A stretch of 64,000 nucleotides of DNA, from positions 6,101,851 through 6,165,850 of the forward strand of contig OZ020267.1 in the NCBI GenBank assembly GCA_963971225.1. Direction: 5' to 3'. Made by a program: the position numbers and the translations under genes. Positions 49,718 through 60,485 of the stretch are shown piece by piece. Positions within the stretch are counted from its first letter, which is position 1, and every line of letters starts with the position of its first letter. This DNA comes from Melieria omissa (Eukaryota > Arthropoda > Insecta > Diptera > Ulidiidae). The notes under the pieces are model-generated. The model was not told the origin of the DNA and searched no databases. It worked only from the letters and a program-made list of their open reading frames with translations.

Positions 49718-50623
49718 CAGGGTGGCGCAACAGTCATTCCTCTGTCGACAGAGGATTTACATTTTGCAAATGACGTCAAAAGTAAATTCTGCCTTGAAAT
49801 TCGTTCGTTCATTCATTCATTCATTCATACATACATGCATTCATTCATTAACAAATTAGGGCCAAAGAACATTCATTCATTCATTCATTCATTTTATTCA
49901 TTTTATTCATTCATTTTATTCATTCATTTTATTCATTCATTTTATTCATTCATTCATTCTTTCATTAATACATTCATTCATTAATACATTCATTTATTCA
50001 TTAACAAATTAGGGCCAAAAACATTCATTCATTCATTCATTTCATTCAGTCATTCATTCATTCATTTTATTCATTCATTCATTCATTTTATGCATTCATT
50101 CATTTTATTCATTCATTCATTCATTTTATTTATTCTTTCATTCTTTTTATTTATTCATTCATACATTAATTTATTCATTCTGTTATTTATTCATTCATTC
50201 TGTTATTTATTCATTTATTCATTCATTCATTCAAACATGCATTCATTCACACATTCATACATTCATACATTCATTCCATCATTCATTCATCCATTCATAC
50301 ATTCATTCATTCATTCATACAGTGATACATTTAATCTTTATTCATTCAATTATTCATTCATACATTCATCCATTCATCCATTTATTCATTCATTCATTCA
50401 TTCATTCATTCATTCATTCATACATTTATACATTCTTTCGTTCATTCATTCATACATACATTCATTCATTCATACATTCATACATTCATACATTCATACA
50501 TTCATACATTCATACATTCATTTATTCATTCATACATTCATTCATTCATTCAATCATCCATTTATTCATTCACTAAGAAATTAGAGCTAAAGGAGATTAG
50601 ATGACTACTTTTGCGCAACCCTG
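49718..50623. mobile_element. TA-flanked TIR element carrying a CATT satellite
   Basis: The ends CAGGGTGGCGCAACAGT and, in reverse complement, CAGGGTTGCGCAAAAGT are inverted repeats (two mismatches). TA lies outside both (49716-49717, 50624-50625), as for Tc1/mariner-type insertions. The interior from about 49790 is a CATT/CATA tetranucleotide array. The non-repeat words ACAAATTAGGGCCAAA occur twice inside it (near 49851 and 50004), and ANNAATTAGAGCTAAA closes it near 50577. No transposase is present. Confidence 0.75.
49803..50575 (+). repeat. CATT/CATA tetranucleotide array
   Basis: About 770 bp of CATT with CATA, CATC and TTTATT variants. It yields His/Ser/Phe-rich open frames with no coding meaning. 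Confidence 0.95.
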
Positions 50624-50625
50624 TA

Positions 50626-52530
50626 TGTGTAATGGGCTCAATTAAAGTGTGGAAAGACTAACAGAAGGAGCGAAGAAAGGATTAAAATATCTCTGGCCAA
50701 AACAACAACTCAGTAAATAAATCAATTAAAACATTTAAGATGGGTTCAGTTACGTGTAAAACTGTTTGTCATGCATAGCACAAATTTTTAAGTTCTTCAC
50801 TTAGCTGCAATTTTTTAGTATTTTGTATATGATTTCTTGGATTATTGTATCAGCAACCCAGTTTGTTGAATGCAAATATTCAAAATTTTAGTCATATCCA
50901 GCAACTAAATAAAAATTCAATTCTAATAAAATCTTTCAATAATCCCTAAATAGTTATTGTAGCCTAATTTGTGCTTCATCAAAGCAAGTAGAAGTTGTTA
51001 GCGAACTAAAATGCCACCACACACCAAAGCAAACTTAACAATACAATAGAAAAAAACTCCATTTAGTTCAAAATGCTTTGCAGCTATTGACAAGATCATT
51101 AGTTCGCTTTGAACATTGCAACAAAGCGCAGGAAAACGCTTTGTATGCGCTCTCCGAAATAACTTTCCAAGTCCACTCGTGTGTCTGCAGCCAACATATT
51201 TAATGATAGTATTTCAATGCATTTGTTGTTGAACATTTAAATTGACATCAATGCCGCCAACTCACTCACAAACTTGGCTCGACTGTCAGCATATGACAAC
51301 ATACGCCAGCGTCTGTCGTTACGCTGTGCTCCTTCGGCGCTCAATGTCGGCAAGGTGGCCATATGCGTTATTGCAGTTTTATTGCTGCATCAAGTTTAAT
51401 GCAAACTCTGACAGCGACAGCAATAATTCCACAGCCGCAAACCGCATGCGGCCACCTCGTGCAGTGCATTCGACAGGTGCTTGGCACTTGGGCGCTCATT
51501 GCCAAAGCAGCGGGTATCTAAGTAAGTACTAAGTACACGAAATGATTACAACGACCGAGCGACCGACAATAACTGCAAATGTCTCATTATCATCGTGGCA
51601 ACATCTCGACGCAGCAGCAGCAGCGTGGCACAATGCGCTTTGTGAGCGCCTCGAGCGCCGCCAGTGCCCTGTCCCGACGGACGGCTGTGCGCTTGTTTTG
51701 TCGTCAGTGCCATTAACGGCATCTTGTACGCCAACATATGTTCGCACATATATACACACATGCACATGCACACACTTGAGCGAGGCCAAGCGGCTGGCGG
51801 GCTAATGATCATAATTACGGCGCAGCATTTCTGCTTTTCTCTCGCATATTGCACGCCACACTTGCCACCGCTCACCGCTCGCTCGCTTTCGGCCTGACGA
51901 CTACGCCGTCTGTGCTCAAATCTGCTAAATACTGAATGCTGAATGCACGTGTTAATTAGACAACATTTGACGCACACAGTGACAATGTACAACGTAAACT
52001 TTGCAATATGTTCTCGCCACTCGCATTTAAGTTCGGGTGTCGTATAATTGTGAATGACACTTGTTGGTGAAATTCTTTTGCACTTGTGCGGCAAAGTTGT
52101 TGCCACATACGGCAACTGCTGTGCCCACACACACTTGATTCCTCCTCCGCACTTACGTGACAATGCGAGCGCAAAAGTAGAGAAAGCAACGGCCCATGCG
52201 GTGCGCTGGAGTGACGTGCACTCGTCAGCTTGTCAGTCGTAATGTAATGTGTAATGTGTTGGTGAAAAGACTTTTGCTTGCTTGAAGTTTTTAAAGAGTG
52301 CCACTCTGCGCTATGGGGCGTATGAGTGATATTCATGTATGGGCGGATGGATATGGATGGATGTATGCAACAGAGTTCTTAAAAAATTATATGCATCGGA
52401 AAGACAAGTAATACTTGTATAATAATATTTTTATAATATAAAGGGTGATCAGATGGTTAAGGTAAGGTAGGTAGATATGGTGGCTGACCAACGAGAGCGC
52501 ACTTAGGCCAAATTAGGCGTCTGGTCTCAA
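50626..52530. other. Noncoding stretch, no gene seen
   Basis: A GC-richer island at 51240-52250 holds overlapping open frames on both strands but no recognisable domain. A GTAAGTACT donor-like site is at 51520, without a convincing exon upstream. Confidence 0.4.
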
Positions 52531-52717
52531 ACAGTGATTCGTTTCATAGACAAAATTCAAATAATTTATAGTCTTAGAATTTACGATTTTGATGTCATTT
52601 GAAAGGTAAAACTCCAACTGAGAGAACCCCAGAAAATCTGTGCGAAAAATTAATTAGTGTTGTGTGCAAGAGCTGCTCAAAATCGCAACTTTTTTCACAA
52701 AAAATTTAAACACATCG

Positions 52718-53957
52718 CACACGCACTACAAAAGTGATAAAACTCAAAATTTTTCATTTTCGGGTTTATGTGTTAATGCTGTGCACAATGCATAAATCTA
52801 CCAATCAACAAAAGCTCAGTATATTTTGTTGTTGTTAACTGTTGCAAAAATACAGTTAGATCTCTCTTCATGTCAGAAGTTTGATGCTATTTGATCGCTG
52901 CAGCTCAATGCAAAAGACTCAAATTGTGTCACTTTTGACGAAATACATTTTTGTTAAAGTTAATTTTAAGCAAAATTCTGACAATTTTTGTATTGATTTT
53001 AAATTATTAAAATTAATTATGAATTTTCAAAATTTTTCTTTCAACTTTTTAACACTAGAAGTACCGGGAGCGGTCATTTGACGGTTTTCAGTTTTTGATC
53101 AACCGTAGCTCGAAAACGGTTTAAGTTACGAATCTGGTTCTCCTTGACTTTTAATATTTTGCACTAAGCTCAATATTCTAAAATTTTGCAATCACTGCGC
53201 CGATCTGCTTTCTTTTTATCATCGACTTTACCTACTAGTACCATGAGCGGTCAAATGACGGTTAACTACGTAGCCATGGAAATAAAATTATAACATTCAC
53301 AAAAAAGTCAAAGATGGTACAAATTTTGCAAGAACCTATGTCTTGCCTTCTGTTTTATATTAAATTTACAACCGACTTTTATATATTTATGAATTTCAAT
53401 GTAAAAACAAAAATGCATTATTTTACGTGTTGTGTGTGAAAACATGAGCAGAAAGCGGCGAGACGAAATTTACTATGGTCATGAGTAGTAGCTTTACTTT
53501 TAAAATATTTGCCAAAACTATACTTTTTTACATTCAAGAACATAAATGAATGTTGTTTTAATGCTTACAATGAAAAACTTCTTCAGATTCAACCGATTTC
53601 GTATAAAGCTCTGAATACCGTCATTTGACCGCTCACGGTACTAGTAGGTATGAGCAAAACCCGGTACTCCTAGTGTTAACTGTCACTTATAATTATTAAA
53701 TTCAGAAAAAGTGGCATAACTTGAAAGATTTCGGTAATTATTGAATTAAAATATCATCAAAACAGTCACAACTCAAAATTTTGGATTTTCTAATGTAAAA
53801 TAAAAAAAATTCTTGCAACTTATTCTAAAGTATAATCTGTAAGGATTTTCTACTGAACGGTCTATACGTTATTTAAAAAAAATGTTATTTAGCTCAAAAA
53901 CAGAAACGTTCCCTGAAAGATCAAAAAGTGAGTTGTGTCACTTTTGTTGTGCGTGTG
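52718..53957. mobile_element. TIR element X, copy 1, nested in Y
   Basis: The ends CACACGCACTACAAAAGTGA and, in reverse complement, CACACGCACAACAAAAGTGA are inverted repeats, with similarity extending further inward. The interior matches copy 2 (56538-57092) through TTTGATGCTATTT, TCGCTGCAGCTCAATGCAAA and CTAACGGTCTAT-like words. It is itself interrupted by the TTAA element at 53053-53675. No transposase or clean target duplication was seen. Confidence 0.75.
53053..53675. mobile_element. piggyBac-like MITE nested in X
   Basis: A 623-bp element with inverted ends CACTAGAAGTACCGGG and, in reverse complement, CACTAGGAGTACCGGG. TTAA flanks both (53049-53052, 53676-53679). The motif ACTAGTACC(A/G)TGAGCGGTCA lies inverted in the two subterminal regions (about 53232-53262 and 53618-53648), suggesting transposase-binding repeats. 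X copy 2 lacks this insertion (near 56800). Confidence 0.88.
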
Positions 53958-54325
53958 CATGTCAAACGTTTTCTGTTTTTTAGTCTATTGAGTAAAATCG
54001 TAAAAATACATGCTTAGCCAGAAATTGCTAAAACTTTCAATATAGATTAAGAACTGATGTACCCATTTTCGCTTTCAATGTTTTCTCAAAATTTACAATT
54101 CTACTTTACTTTTAATTTCAAATCTTTTTCTTGTTGCTGTAGCTTTCGAAAAATGACGAAAATTGCAAATTTAAGTTTTAGGTATTGCTAAACTACAAAA
54201 GTTTAAGAAAAACAAAATGAAGATTTCAATTCAGTAGACCATGATTAACTATAATGCCAAAATTTATGAAGAACGGGTCACTCCTTCTAATTTTGTCGCG
54301 CGGTTGTATGGAGTCGAATCACTGT

Positions 54326-54915
54326 GCGTCGATGCAGTTTATGAAGCGTACTAGGCCTTTGGTTTCGATATGTCGACGAGGCTGGCTGTGTGATAAAACC
54401 CTAAGTTTTTTTACGTATCCAGCAAAGAGCAGAGCAGGCAGAAAGTCAGTTGAGGATGGTTTATTCCTCATTTATGTCTCTGCAGCTACGGCAGAAGTCG
54501 TGGGCCAGATGGAACAGCCCTAGTCTTCTTGCTTCTTGCCGCCCAGTGATAACCAATGTTCAGTAGTAACCCCGGCAACGACCCTGAGCGTGCTCCTTTT
54601 GAGGTTTAGCAGACTTCTGTTGTGCTTCCAATCCAACTTTGGCCGGAATTTGTACGCTCTCTTGCCTGTCTCAGAGAACGCCCAGGCAAAGTTGGCAACT
54701 TTTATCACGGCCTCCTCTGTCACCAGCTTATAAGTACTCAGTGGCGTACCTAAGCTAGCAAAATCTGAGTATAGCTCCTTGGTTGTAGCTTGTCTGCCCA
54801 GTTCGTCTGCCCCATAGTTCCCATTCGTCACCCCCAGAGACATTACTCTGTGACCTGGAACCCAAATTATGTAAATGTTGAGCTGCTCAGCCGTCTTATC
54901 CAGAGATCTGCGCAA
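54326..54915 (-). pseudogene. Jockey-like LINE ORF2 C-terminal remnant (RNase H plus zinc knuckle)
   Basis: The minus-strand frame reads SLDKTAEQLNIYIIWVPGHR, then GNYGADELGRQAT, the end of a LINE RNase H domain. It continues with LLNLKRSTLRVVAGVTTEHW, then after a stop and frame change HDFCRSCRDINEE and the eroded knuckle. The gap between VPGH and GN is longer than usual. Stops near 54520 and 54460 show it is dead. The upstream part is cut off where the R1-clade LINE begins (54918) in the opposite orientation; the 3' part ends at the Y element. Confidence 0.8.
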
Positions 54916-54917
54916 AC

Positions 54918-55975
54918 AACAAGGCCGCAGCAGCAGCGACCGCGCTGTCCAGGATCATGGCAAATATGTCCGGTCCCAAGCAGCAATGCAGGAAACTTTT
55001 GGTTGGCGTTGTCACATCAACTCCGCTGTACGGCTCGACTGTCTAGAGCGACGCATTCGTAAAGCCCTCTTACGTCCGAGGTATCAACGCGACATATCGC
55101 CGGTGCGCGCTCAGAATCTGCTCGGCTTTCCGAACAGTATCGGAAGACGCAGCTCTGGTCATCGCGGGGCTCCTACCGCTAGACCTACTGGCGCAGCGTG
55201 CTGCAGCAATCTAAACGCAGAGGGGAACCGAGCACCAGTGCCGCTTCCAAAGCCACACTGCGAGACGACAACATATCTAAGTGGCAAACGCGCTGGAACA
55301 ATACATCTAACGGCAGATGGACCTACCGGCTAATACCTGACATCAAAATGTGGCTCAGCAGGAAGCGAGGCGAAGTGGATTTCTTCCTCACCCAAGTCAT
55401 CAGCGGCCACGGCTGCTTTAAAGCCTACCTCCACCGCTTTGGGTTCGAGCCTGACCCTCTGTGCGAACTCTGTGACACCCCAGAAGACGCAGAACACGCC
55501 TTCTTTGCATGCCCCCGCTTCGAGGGCCAGCGGCGGAGGCTCCACGAGGCACTGGGCTCCACCGCCACCACAGCGAACCTGGTTGCCCTCATGATCGCGA
55601 ACGACGAGGCATGGAGCGCGGTATGCTGCATGGCCGCTGAGATAATGAACGAACTCCACATCAATGAGCAAGCCAGACGAAGACGTGAGCGGGAGCAGCT
55701 CTCTCAGGCGCAGAGGCCAGCTGAAGGGTAAGATACGACGAACGACGACTAAACCGGGACAACGGACCATGACGAATAAAAAGTGGACAAAGAAACGCTA
55801 ACAGAGTTCGAGCTATATGCTCAATACCGCCTCCTGACGAAATGCCTGACGGTCGTACCAGGGGGATAATTCGGACTTGAGAGGGATGGTTTTAGTGCGG
55901 TTGAAGTCCCACACTGACGGGGACCTTGGCTTTTGATGCTTTCCATCTCTATAAAAGCAAAAAAAAAAAAAAAAA
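54918..55975 (+). pseudogene. R1-clade LINE, 5'-truncated, with poly(A) tail
   Basis: The frame from 54918 reads NKAAAAATALSRIMANMSGP, then LYGSTV-stop, then YRRCALRICSAFRTVSEDAA and ALVIAGLLPLDLLAQR. This is the segment after the reverse transcriptase core in R1-type ORF2. An in-frame TAG (55044-55046) sits where tryptophan is usual. A frameshift before TAA (55212-55214) leads into the second frame: RWTYRLIPDIKMWLSRKRGE, FFLTQVISGHGCFKAYLHRF, and the knuckle CELCDTPEDAEHAFFAC (CX2CX7HX4C). The ORF ends at 55731. About 230 bp of 3' untranslated sequence and a 17-A tail (55959-55975) follow. GC is higher than in neighbouring DNA, suggesting fairly recent insertion. Target-site duplication not found. 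Confidence 0.88.
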
Positions 55976-55989
55976 CATATATATTCATA

Positions 55990-56535
55990 CCCACCAGACA
56001 TTTTTTGTTGCCGGCAATAAGAAAACGAGTCGCCCCCGGCAACAAATTGATCGCCGGTAATATCGCCAGCGTATCGATTTCGTATCACCAGTCATTCTAA
56101 AACGTCCGCCGAAAGCAACTCGCCGTGACGAGTCGTTTTCTTATCGCCGTGACGTGTCGTTTTCTTATCGCCGGGACGATTCTTTTTCATATCTAAATAC
56201 ATCATATTGTTTGGGAAATTATCAATTTATAAAATGTCAGTCAGTTTTGGTTGGGATGGAATTTCATTTGCATACAAATATTCAATGTTGCTCTCATTGT
56301 TTTGAGCTTGAATCAATGCTGTTGATCAATGAACCGTCGACGAATGAATACAAATTTTTTAAATGCGATCAATCTCCCTGAAATACAAAATATATCAATT
56401 CGATATTTCAAAGCCCTGAAAAACAACGTGTTTTTGGGACATGTTGCTAATTTGTCACTGCGGCAATAAATCGTCGAGTCGCCAATTTGTTGCCACTGAC
56501 GATTGTTGCCTATTTCTCACATTTTGCTTGGTGGG
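55990..56535. mobile_element. TA-flanked TIR element U with internal ~24-bp repeats
   Basis: The ends CCCACCAGA and (reverse complement) CCCACCAAG share a 7-base inverted repeat with TA outside both (55988-55989, 56536-56537). Near the left end, three tandem copies of a unit like CGCCGTGACGAGTCGTTTTC (56123-56185) face an inverted relative at 56014-56040. CAACAAATTGGCGACTC-like words recur inverted at the right end. No ORF. The insertion appears to have replaced or cut the left part of X copy 2. Confidence 0.55.
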
Positions 56536-56537
56536 TA

Positions 56538-57092
56538 CTGTGCACAATGCATCTATCTACCAATAAGCAAAATCTCAGTTTTTTTTTTGCTGTAGAAAAC
56601 TGTTGCAAAATTACAGAAGTCAGAAGTTTGATGCTATTTCATCGCTGCAGCTCAATGCAAAAGAGTCCTAACTCAAATTGTGTCACTTTTGTCGAAATAA
56701 ATTTTTGTTAAAGTTAATTTTAAGCAAAATTCTGACAATTTTTGTATATTTTTTTTTATTATTAAAATTAATTATGAATTTTCAAAATTTTTCTTTTAAC
56801 TTTTTATTGGCCATTTATAAATTTTGAACTTAGAAAAAGTGACATAACTTAAAATAATTCGGGAATTATTGAATTAAAATATCATCAAAAACGTCATAAC
56901 TCAAAATTTTGAATTTTCTAGTGTAAAAAAATGAAACAATTTTAACTAATCCACAACATAATCTGTAGGGATTTTCTACTAAACGGTCTATTCGTTATTT
57001 AAAAAAAATGTTTATTCAGCTCAAAAATAGTTTTTTGCATTTCATGAAAAATTAAAAATTTTGAGTTGTGTCACTTTTGTAGTGGGTGTGTG
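56538..57092. mobile_element. TIR element X, copy 2, left end missing
   Basis: Collinear with X copy 1 from GTGCACAATGCAT onward, ending CACTTTTGTAGTGGGTGTGTG. It provides the empty-site state for the piggyBac-like insertion carried by copy 1. It starts immediately at the right end of element U. Confidence 0.75.
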
Positions 57093-57451
57093 ATATGCAG
57101 CATGTCATCTCGGATGTTGACTTTGAGCTTGGAAAGCCCAGCCAAAGTGATTGGCTGGAAACTTGATGTAGCTCCAGAGAAAATAATCGCTGGGTGTTAT
57201 GTCGTTTTTATGCTTTTCTCTCTCAAATACTACAAACAATTTTTCAACAATTCCATAATTAGCAAAAAAAATATGAAACATTTTAACAATTATTTATATT
57301 AATATATATTATTTATAATTATTTAACATATTCATTAATTTTTTCCAAACAATTACAATCAATTATATAATCAAACGATTCTACATATATAAGTTATAGC
57401 ATACCAAAAACTTTTTTACAGCACAAAAATGTACCAAACTCCACCCGCACT

Positions 57452-57929
57452 CTACCAAAACGCATTCAAACGCATCGCACCTGAGCTATACGAGTGGAAA
57501 CTGTGCTCCATAAGTGTCCCTAACGCTTCCATCGAGTCGTGCAACACAATAGCGGCGCACTCCTTGTAGCGCCAAATGTCTGCAACGCTCGTTGCCAGCT
57601 GCTCGCAGTGCTCCAGCCGCTGCTGGGCATCGGCGCGTATCAGCTCAGCTTCGGCGCGTGCTGCAGCGGGCAACACATAGTTTATGAAATCATCAATTTT
57701 TGCCATGGTGACATTGCTAAAGTTCTGCGCCTCCTCAATGGCTCTGGATTCGCCAATGGACAAAACGTTGCCAGTGTTGACTGCTGACGCGATTGAACAC
57801 TGTAAAGAAGTAGAAAAAACAGAATGATTTATAAAATGTTAATATTAATTATTACAAATTTCCGCTGCTCCAGATTTGTCACCTTACCAGTGCAATGAAA
57901 ACGCCCCAAATCAATGTTTTTGCCAACAT
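57452..57929 (-). CDS. Small secreted protein, two exons, 129 aa, function unknown
   Basis: I do not recognise the family. Exon 1 (57888-57929) encodes MLAKTLIWGVFIAL. A consensus donor (GTAAGG) and acceptor (TTTCTTTACAG-like, CAG at 57802-57800) bound an 88-bp phase-0 intron. Exon 2 is 57452-57799, ending TAG. The joined start MLAKTLIWGVFIALCSIASA is a clear signal peptide, likely cleaved after ASA. The mature part is about 109 residues: NFSNVT (glycosylation site), a helical Ala/Glu-rich middle (AAARAEAELIRADAQQRLE) and two cysteines (HCEQ, KECAA) that could form one disulfide. An initiator-like TCAGTC lies at 57964-57969. A secreted helical protein is inferred; the role is unknown. Confidence 0.7.
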
Positions 57930-59085
57930 TTTTGTGTTGTTGCGATTTGCTGTGCTAAAGCGCGACTGACCTCGCTGCAAGTAATGACAACACTTCAAAG
58001 AGATCGCAGTCTCCAACAACCATTAAAGCAAGTAAAATTTAAATTTTGAATTCTTATCTTAATTGGCCACGCTGCGATTAGATAAGCCACAACAAACACA
58101 GACACCGTCGACTGCGGCCAAAGCGGCAGCAATCTTGTTAATGCGCCTTCATATTTGTCAGCAAATTAACCTATTCTAGTGTTGTTGTTGTTGTTATTAT
58201 TCTTGTTTTTGTCATCCGATGCTCATTATCAGTGCAGCTGCTGTTTTTGTTTTTGTTTTGGTAAATGCCGCAAATATCTGTCGTTGGTAAATATTGAAAT
58301 GCTGGTTGTGTGTTGCTGCTTGTCGTCTTTATCTGAATACATATATGTGTGTGTGCGTGTGTGTGTGTGTGTTAAATTGCACATCGTCAAAGTTCGCGAT
58401 TAATTGCCATCTTCATTTGCAGCATGCGGGAGCGCAATGTTGTTGGCGCAATGTTGTTGGCTCTGAAGTGTTGACGCCACATGTGGGTGACGCACAATTT
58501 ATGGCCCATTAAACGTACAGCCGGTCGTAAAGTGTGGCTCATACTTACAAACGCATATAAGCAAATACATGAGAGTGCACATAATTTTACCGTCAACTTC
58601 TTTTATAGTTTTGCAAATCTCAGTTTTTTGCTTAAAGTGAGCAACAACAAAAAGCCACCAACAAATAACTTTAACATTTCTTTAATGAATTAAAAACATC
58701 AAACCAAACTTTATGCTTCGGTTTATTTTATGCTCTAACAAATATTTCAATAAACTTTTTGTCGCAGCAATCAACAAATTTGCCATATATGAAAAATAAC
58801 CAAATGTTCGTTCGCTTCAACGCAAAACATAACATTGGCAATAAAACTACAATAACAATGCTGTCGAACCCAAATCAAGCGGAGCGGGTGGGTGGGAGGC
58901 AGCATGACCGCCGCCGTCGTCGCATGGACGCTCCGTTGGCATTTGCACAGTTCATTGAAGCGTTGCAGCCATTTGGCGCCCCTTTTCTGACCACTTGCAA
59001 GTTGCCACCGACCGGTCGATCCACTCACTTTCTTGGCCATGGCAACACCAAAAATATTTGAGCAAATCTTGAAATAATAATTTCA
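57930..59085. other. Noncoding stretch upstream of the secreted-protein gene
   Basis: A TTG run (58181-58195) and a GT microsatellite (about 58345-58371). No supportable gene. Confidence 0.45.
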
Positions 59086-59661
59086 ATGTCCTTGAACTTT
59101 TATGACTGCGCCTGGCTGCTGCTGCAGCAGCATTTGTTGTTGTTAGTATTGTTGTTGCTCAGCTGTGTCGTTTTCTCGACACGGCTGCAACGCCCGCAAC
59201 CGAGCACAATTGAAAGTGATTTGCTGCAGTCGCCTTTAGCCACGTCTCGGCCACTAACTCCAGTTTGGCTTAAAAGCAGCCACAACAACAACAACAACAT
59301 CTACAACCACTTAGGCACTTATATGTACAAATATATTTGCCGTACAATTGGCGGCAATGGCACAGCGGCACTGCAACACTTCAAGCCGGAAGGGCCACGT
59401 TGCAAACTTTGCCAATTTGCGGCCAAATTCAATCGTCCTGGGCATTGGTCATTAATAAGAAATGCCTGCACAATTGCTGAGGCGCTCAGCTTTCGCTGTT
59501 GTTGTTGTTGCTGTACGTTGTGTGCATTTGATTTACTGACCGAATCACGGCGCTCATATTTGGCCAATTTGTTACGGATGACTGTTGCTTGTGGCGCAAA
59601 TCTGGTTGAATTTGTGGGCCGTTGCGATTTGCCGTTTGCTGATTGCTTGATGCCACTTTAA
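59086..59661 (+). CDS. Uncertain ORF, 191 aa, no recognised domain
   Basis: I do not recognise this. The frame opens with MSLNFYDCAW and a leucine-rich hydrophobic stretch that could pass as a signal peptide, then an Asn-rich run from a CAA microsatellite, a basic CKLCQF segment and a Cys run from a TGT microsatellite. The length is notable for AT-rich DNA, but low-complexity DNA explains much of the openness. A 66-codon frame is also open on the other strand. No splice sites or conserved motif support it. Confidence 0.15.
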   Translation: MSLNFYDCAWLLLQQHLLLLVLLLLSCVVFSTRLQRPQPSTIESDLLQSPLATSRPLTPVWLKSSHNNNNNIYNHLGTYMYKYICRTIGGNGTAALQHFKPEGPRCKLCQFAAKFNRPGHWSLIRNACTIAEALSFRCCCCCCTLCAFDLLTESRRSYLANLLRMTVACGANLVEFVGRCDLPFADCLMPL

Positions 59662-59938
59662 GCTTACAACGAGGGTCAATAGATAATTTAATGGAGCTTT
59701 TGACTTGACAATTGAGGCTACAAATAGTGAAGGGTATTCTCCAATAACATTTTCCATTCCTATGAAAGGCGACAGTGAAACTTCAGCGCTCGAGAAAAGT
59801 TTCATTCAGCTGCTAAGATGGCTCGAATATATCTCCAGGATGAACGCTGAAGCTTCAGGGAAAAGGTGTTGGATTCGGTAGTTCAGCAGGTTTGCAGCAC
59901 AGAAATAAACCATTTATCCAGTGAATGAACCAAGTTAA

Positions 59939-60481
59939 CCCTTTCGCTATTTTGTTGCCATATGGCAACATGCTACTTTGTGGACGTCTGAGCACTCTGT
60001 GGTTTCAAGAATAAATTTTTTGTTGTTTCTTAGAATAGTTTGAAGTTTTAGGAAAAATACGAAATTAATAAACTGAATAATTAATATTAAAGAAGGGAAG
60101 TATACACGTTTTTTTAATGGTATATCTTGACAAAGTAAAGGAAGAAGAAGCAGCAAATTTAGATAAGTTTTTAATTTTTCTTTTTCTTTCAATTATATAT
60201 TTTTTTTTTATTTTGGCTGAAGTAAATAAAGAAATATTCAAATTTTTGTTATGCGTGAAAAGTTTTAAGTTTAAGTAATTATTACAGCCACAACGATGTG
60301 GTTGCTCTCATAGAAAAACACTCTAAAATACAAAGTTCGAGTTCTAAAATACAAAGTTCCAAATTAAAAAATTGTGTATGGATTGTTGCTAATATAATCA
60401 CATAGAAGCCTAAAAGCGTAAAAGAAGATGCGTAAAATTTAAATTTTTAACTTTCTTCAGTAAAAATCTGTAGCGAAAGGG
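59939..60481 (+). mobile_element. TTAA-type (piggyBac-like) element W, copy 1
   Basis: A 543-bp element with ends CCCTTTCGCTA and TAGCGAAAGGG, flanked by TTAA at 59935-59938 and 60482-60485. Subterminal GCCATATGGC palindrome near the left end. No transposase. The inverted, mariner-interrupted copy is at 37550-38332. Confidence 0.85.
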
Positions 60482-60485
60482 TTAA

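Larger units (their letters stand above)
52531..54325 (+). mobile_element. TIR element family Y, copy 3, hosting a nested insertion
   Basis: The left end ACAGTGATTCGTTTCATAGAC and right end GTATGGAGTCGAATCACTGT match copy 1 (2967-3727). The Y sequence is interrupted between TTTAAACACAT and TTTTCTGTTTTTTAGTC by element X (52718-53957). In copy 2 the same junction is continuous (near 41775). The right end abuts the Jockey-like LINE remnant. Confidence 0.8.

Noticed and set aside
49803..50575. CRISPR-like repeat-spacer array
   Set aside because: Simple tetranucleotide satellite in a eukaryotic genome; no regular repeat-spacer pattern and no cas genes.
50090..50584. 164-residue His/Ser/Phe/Ile-rich frame
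   Set aside because: A translation of the CATT array.
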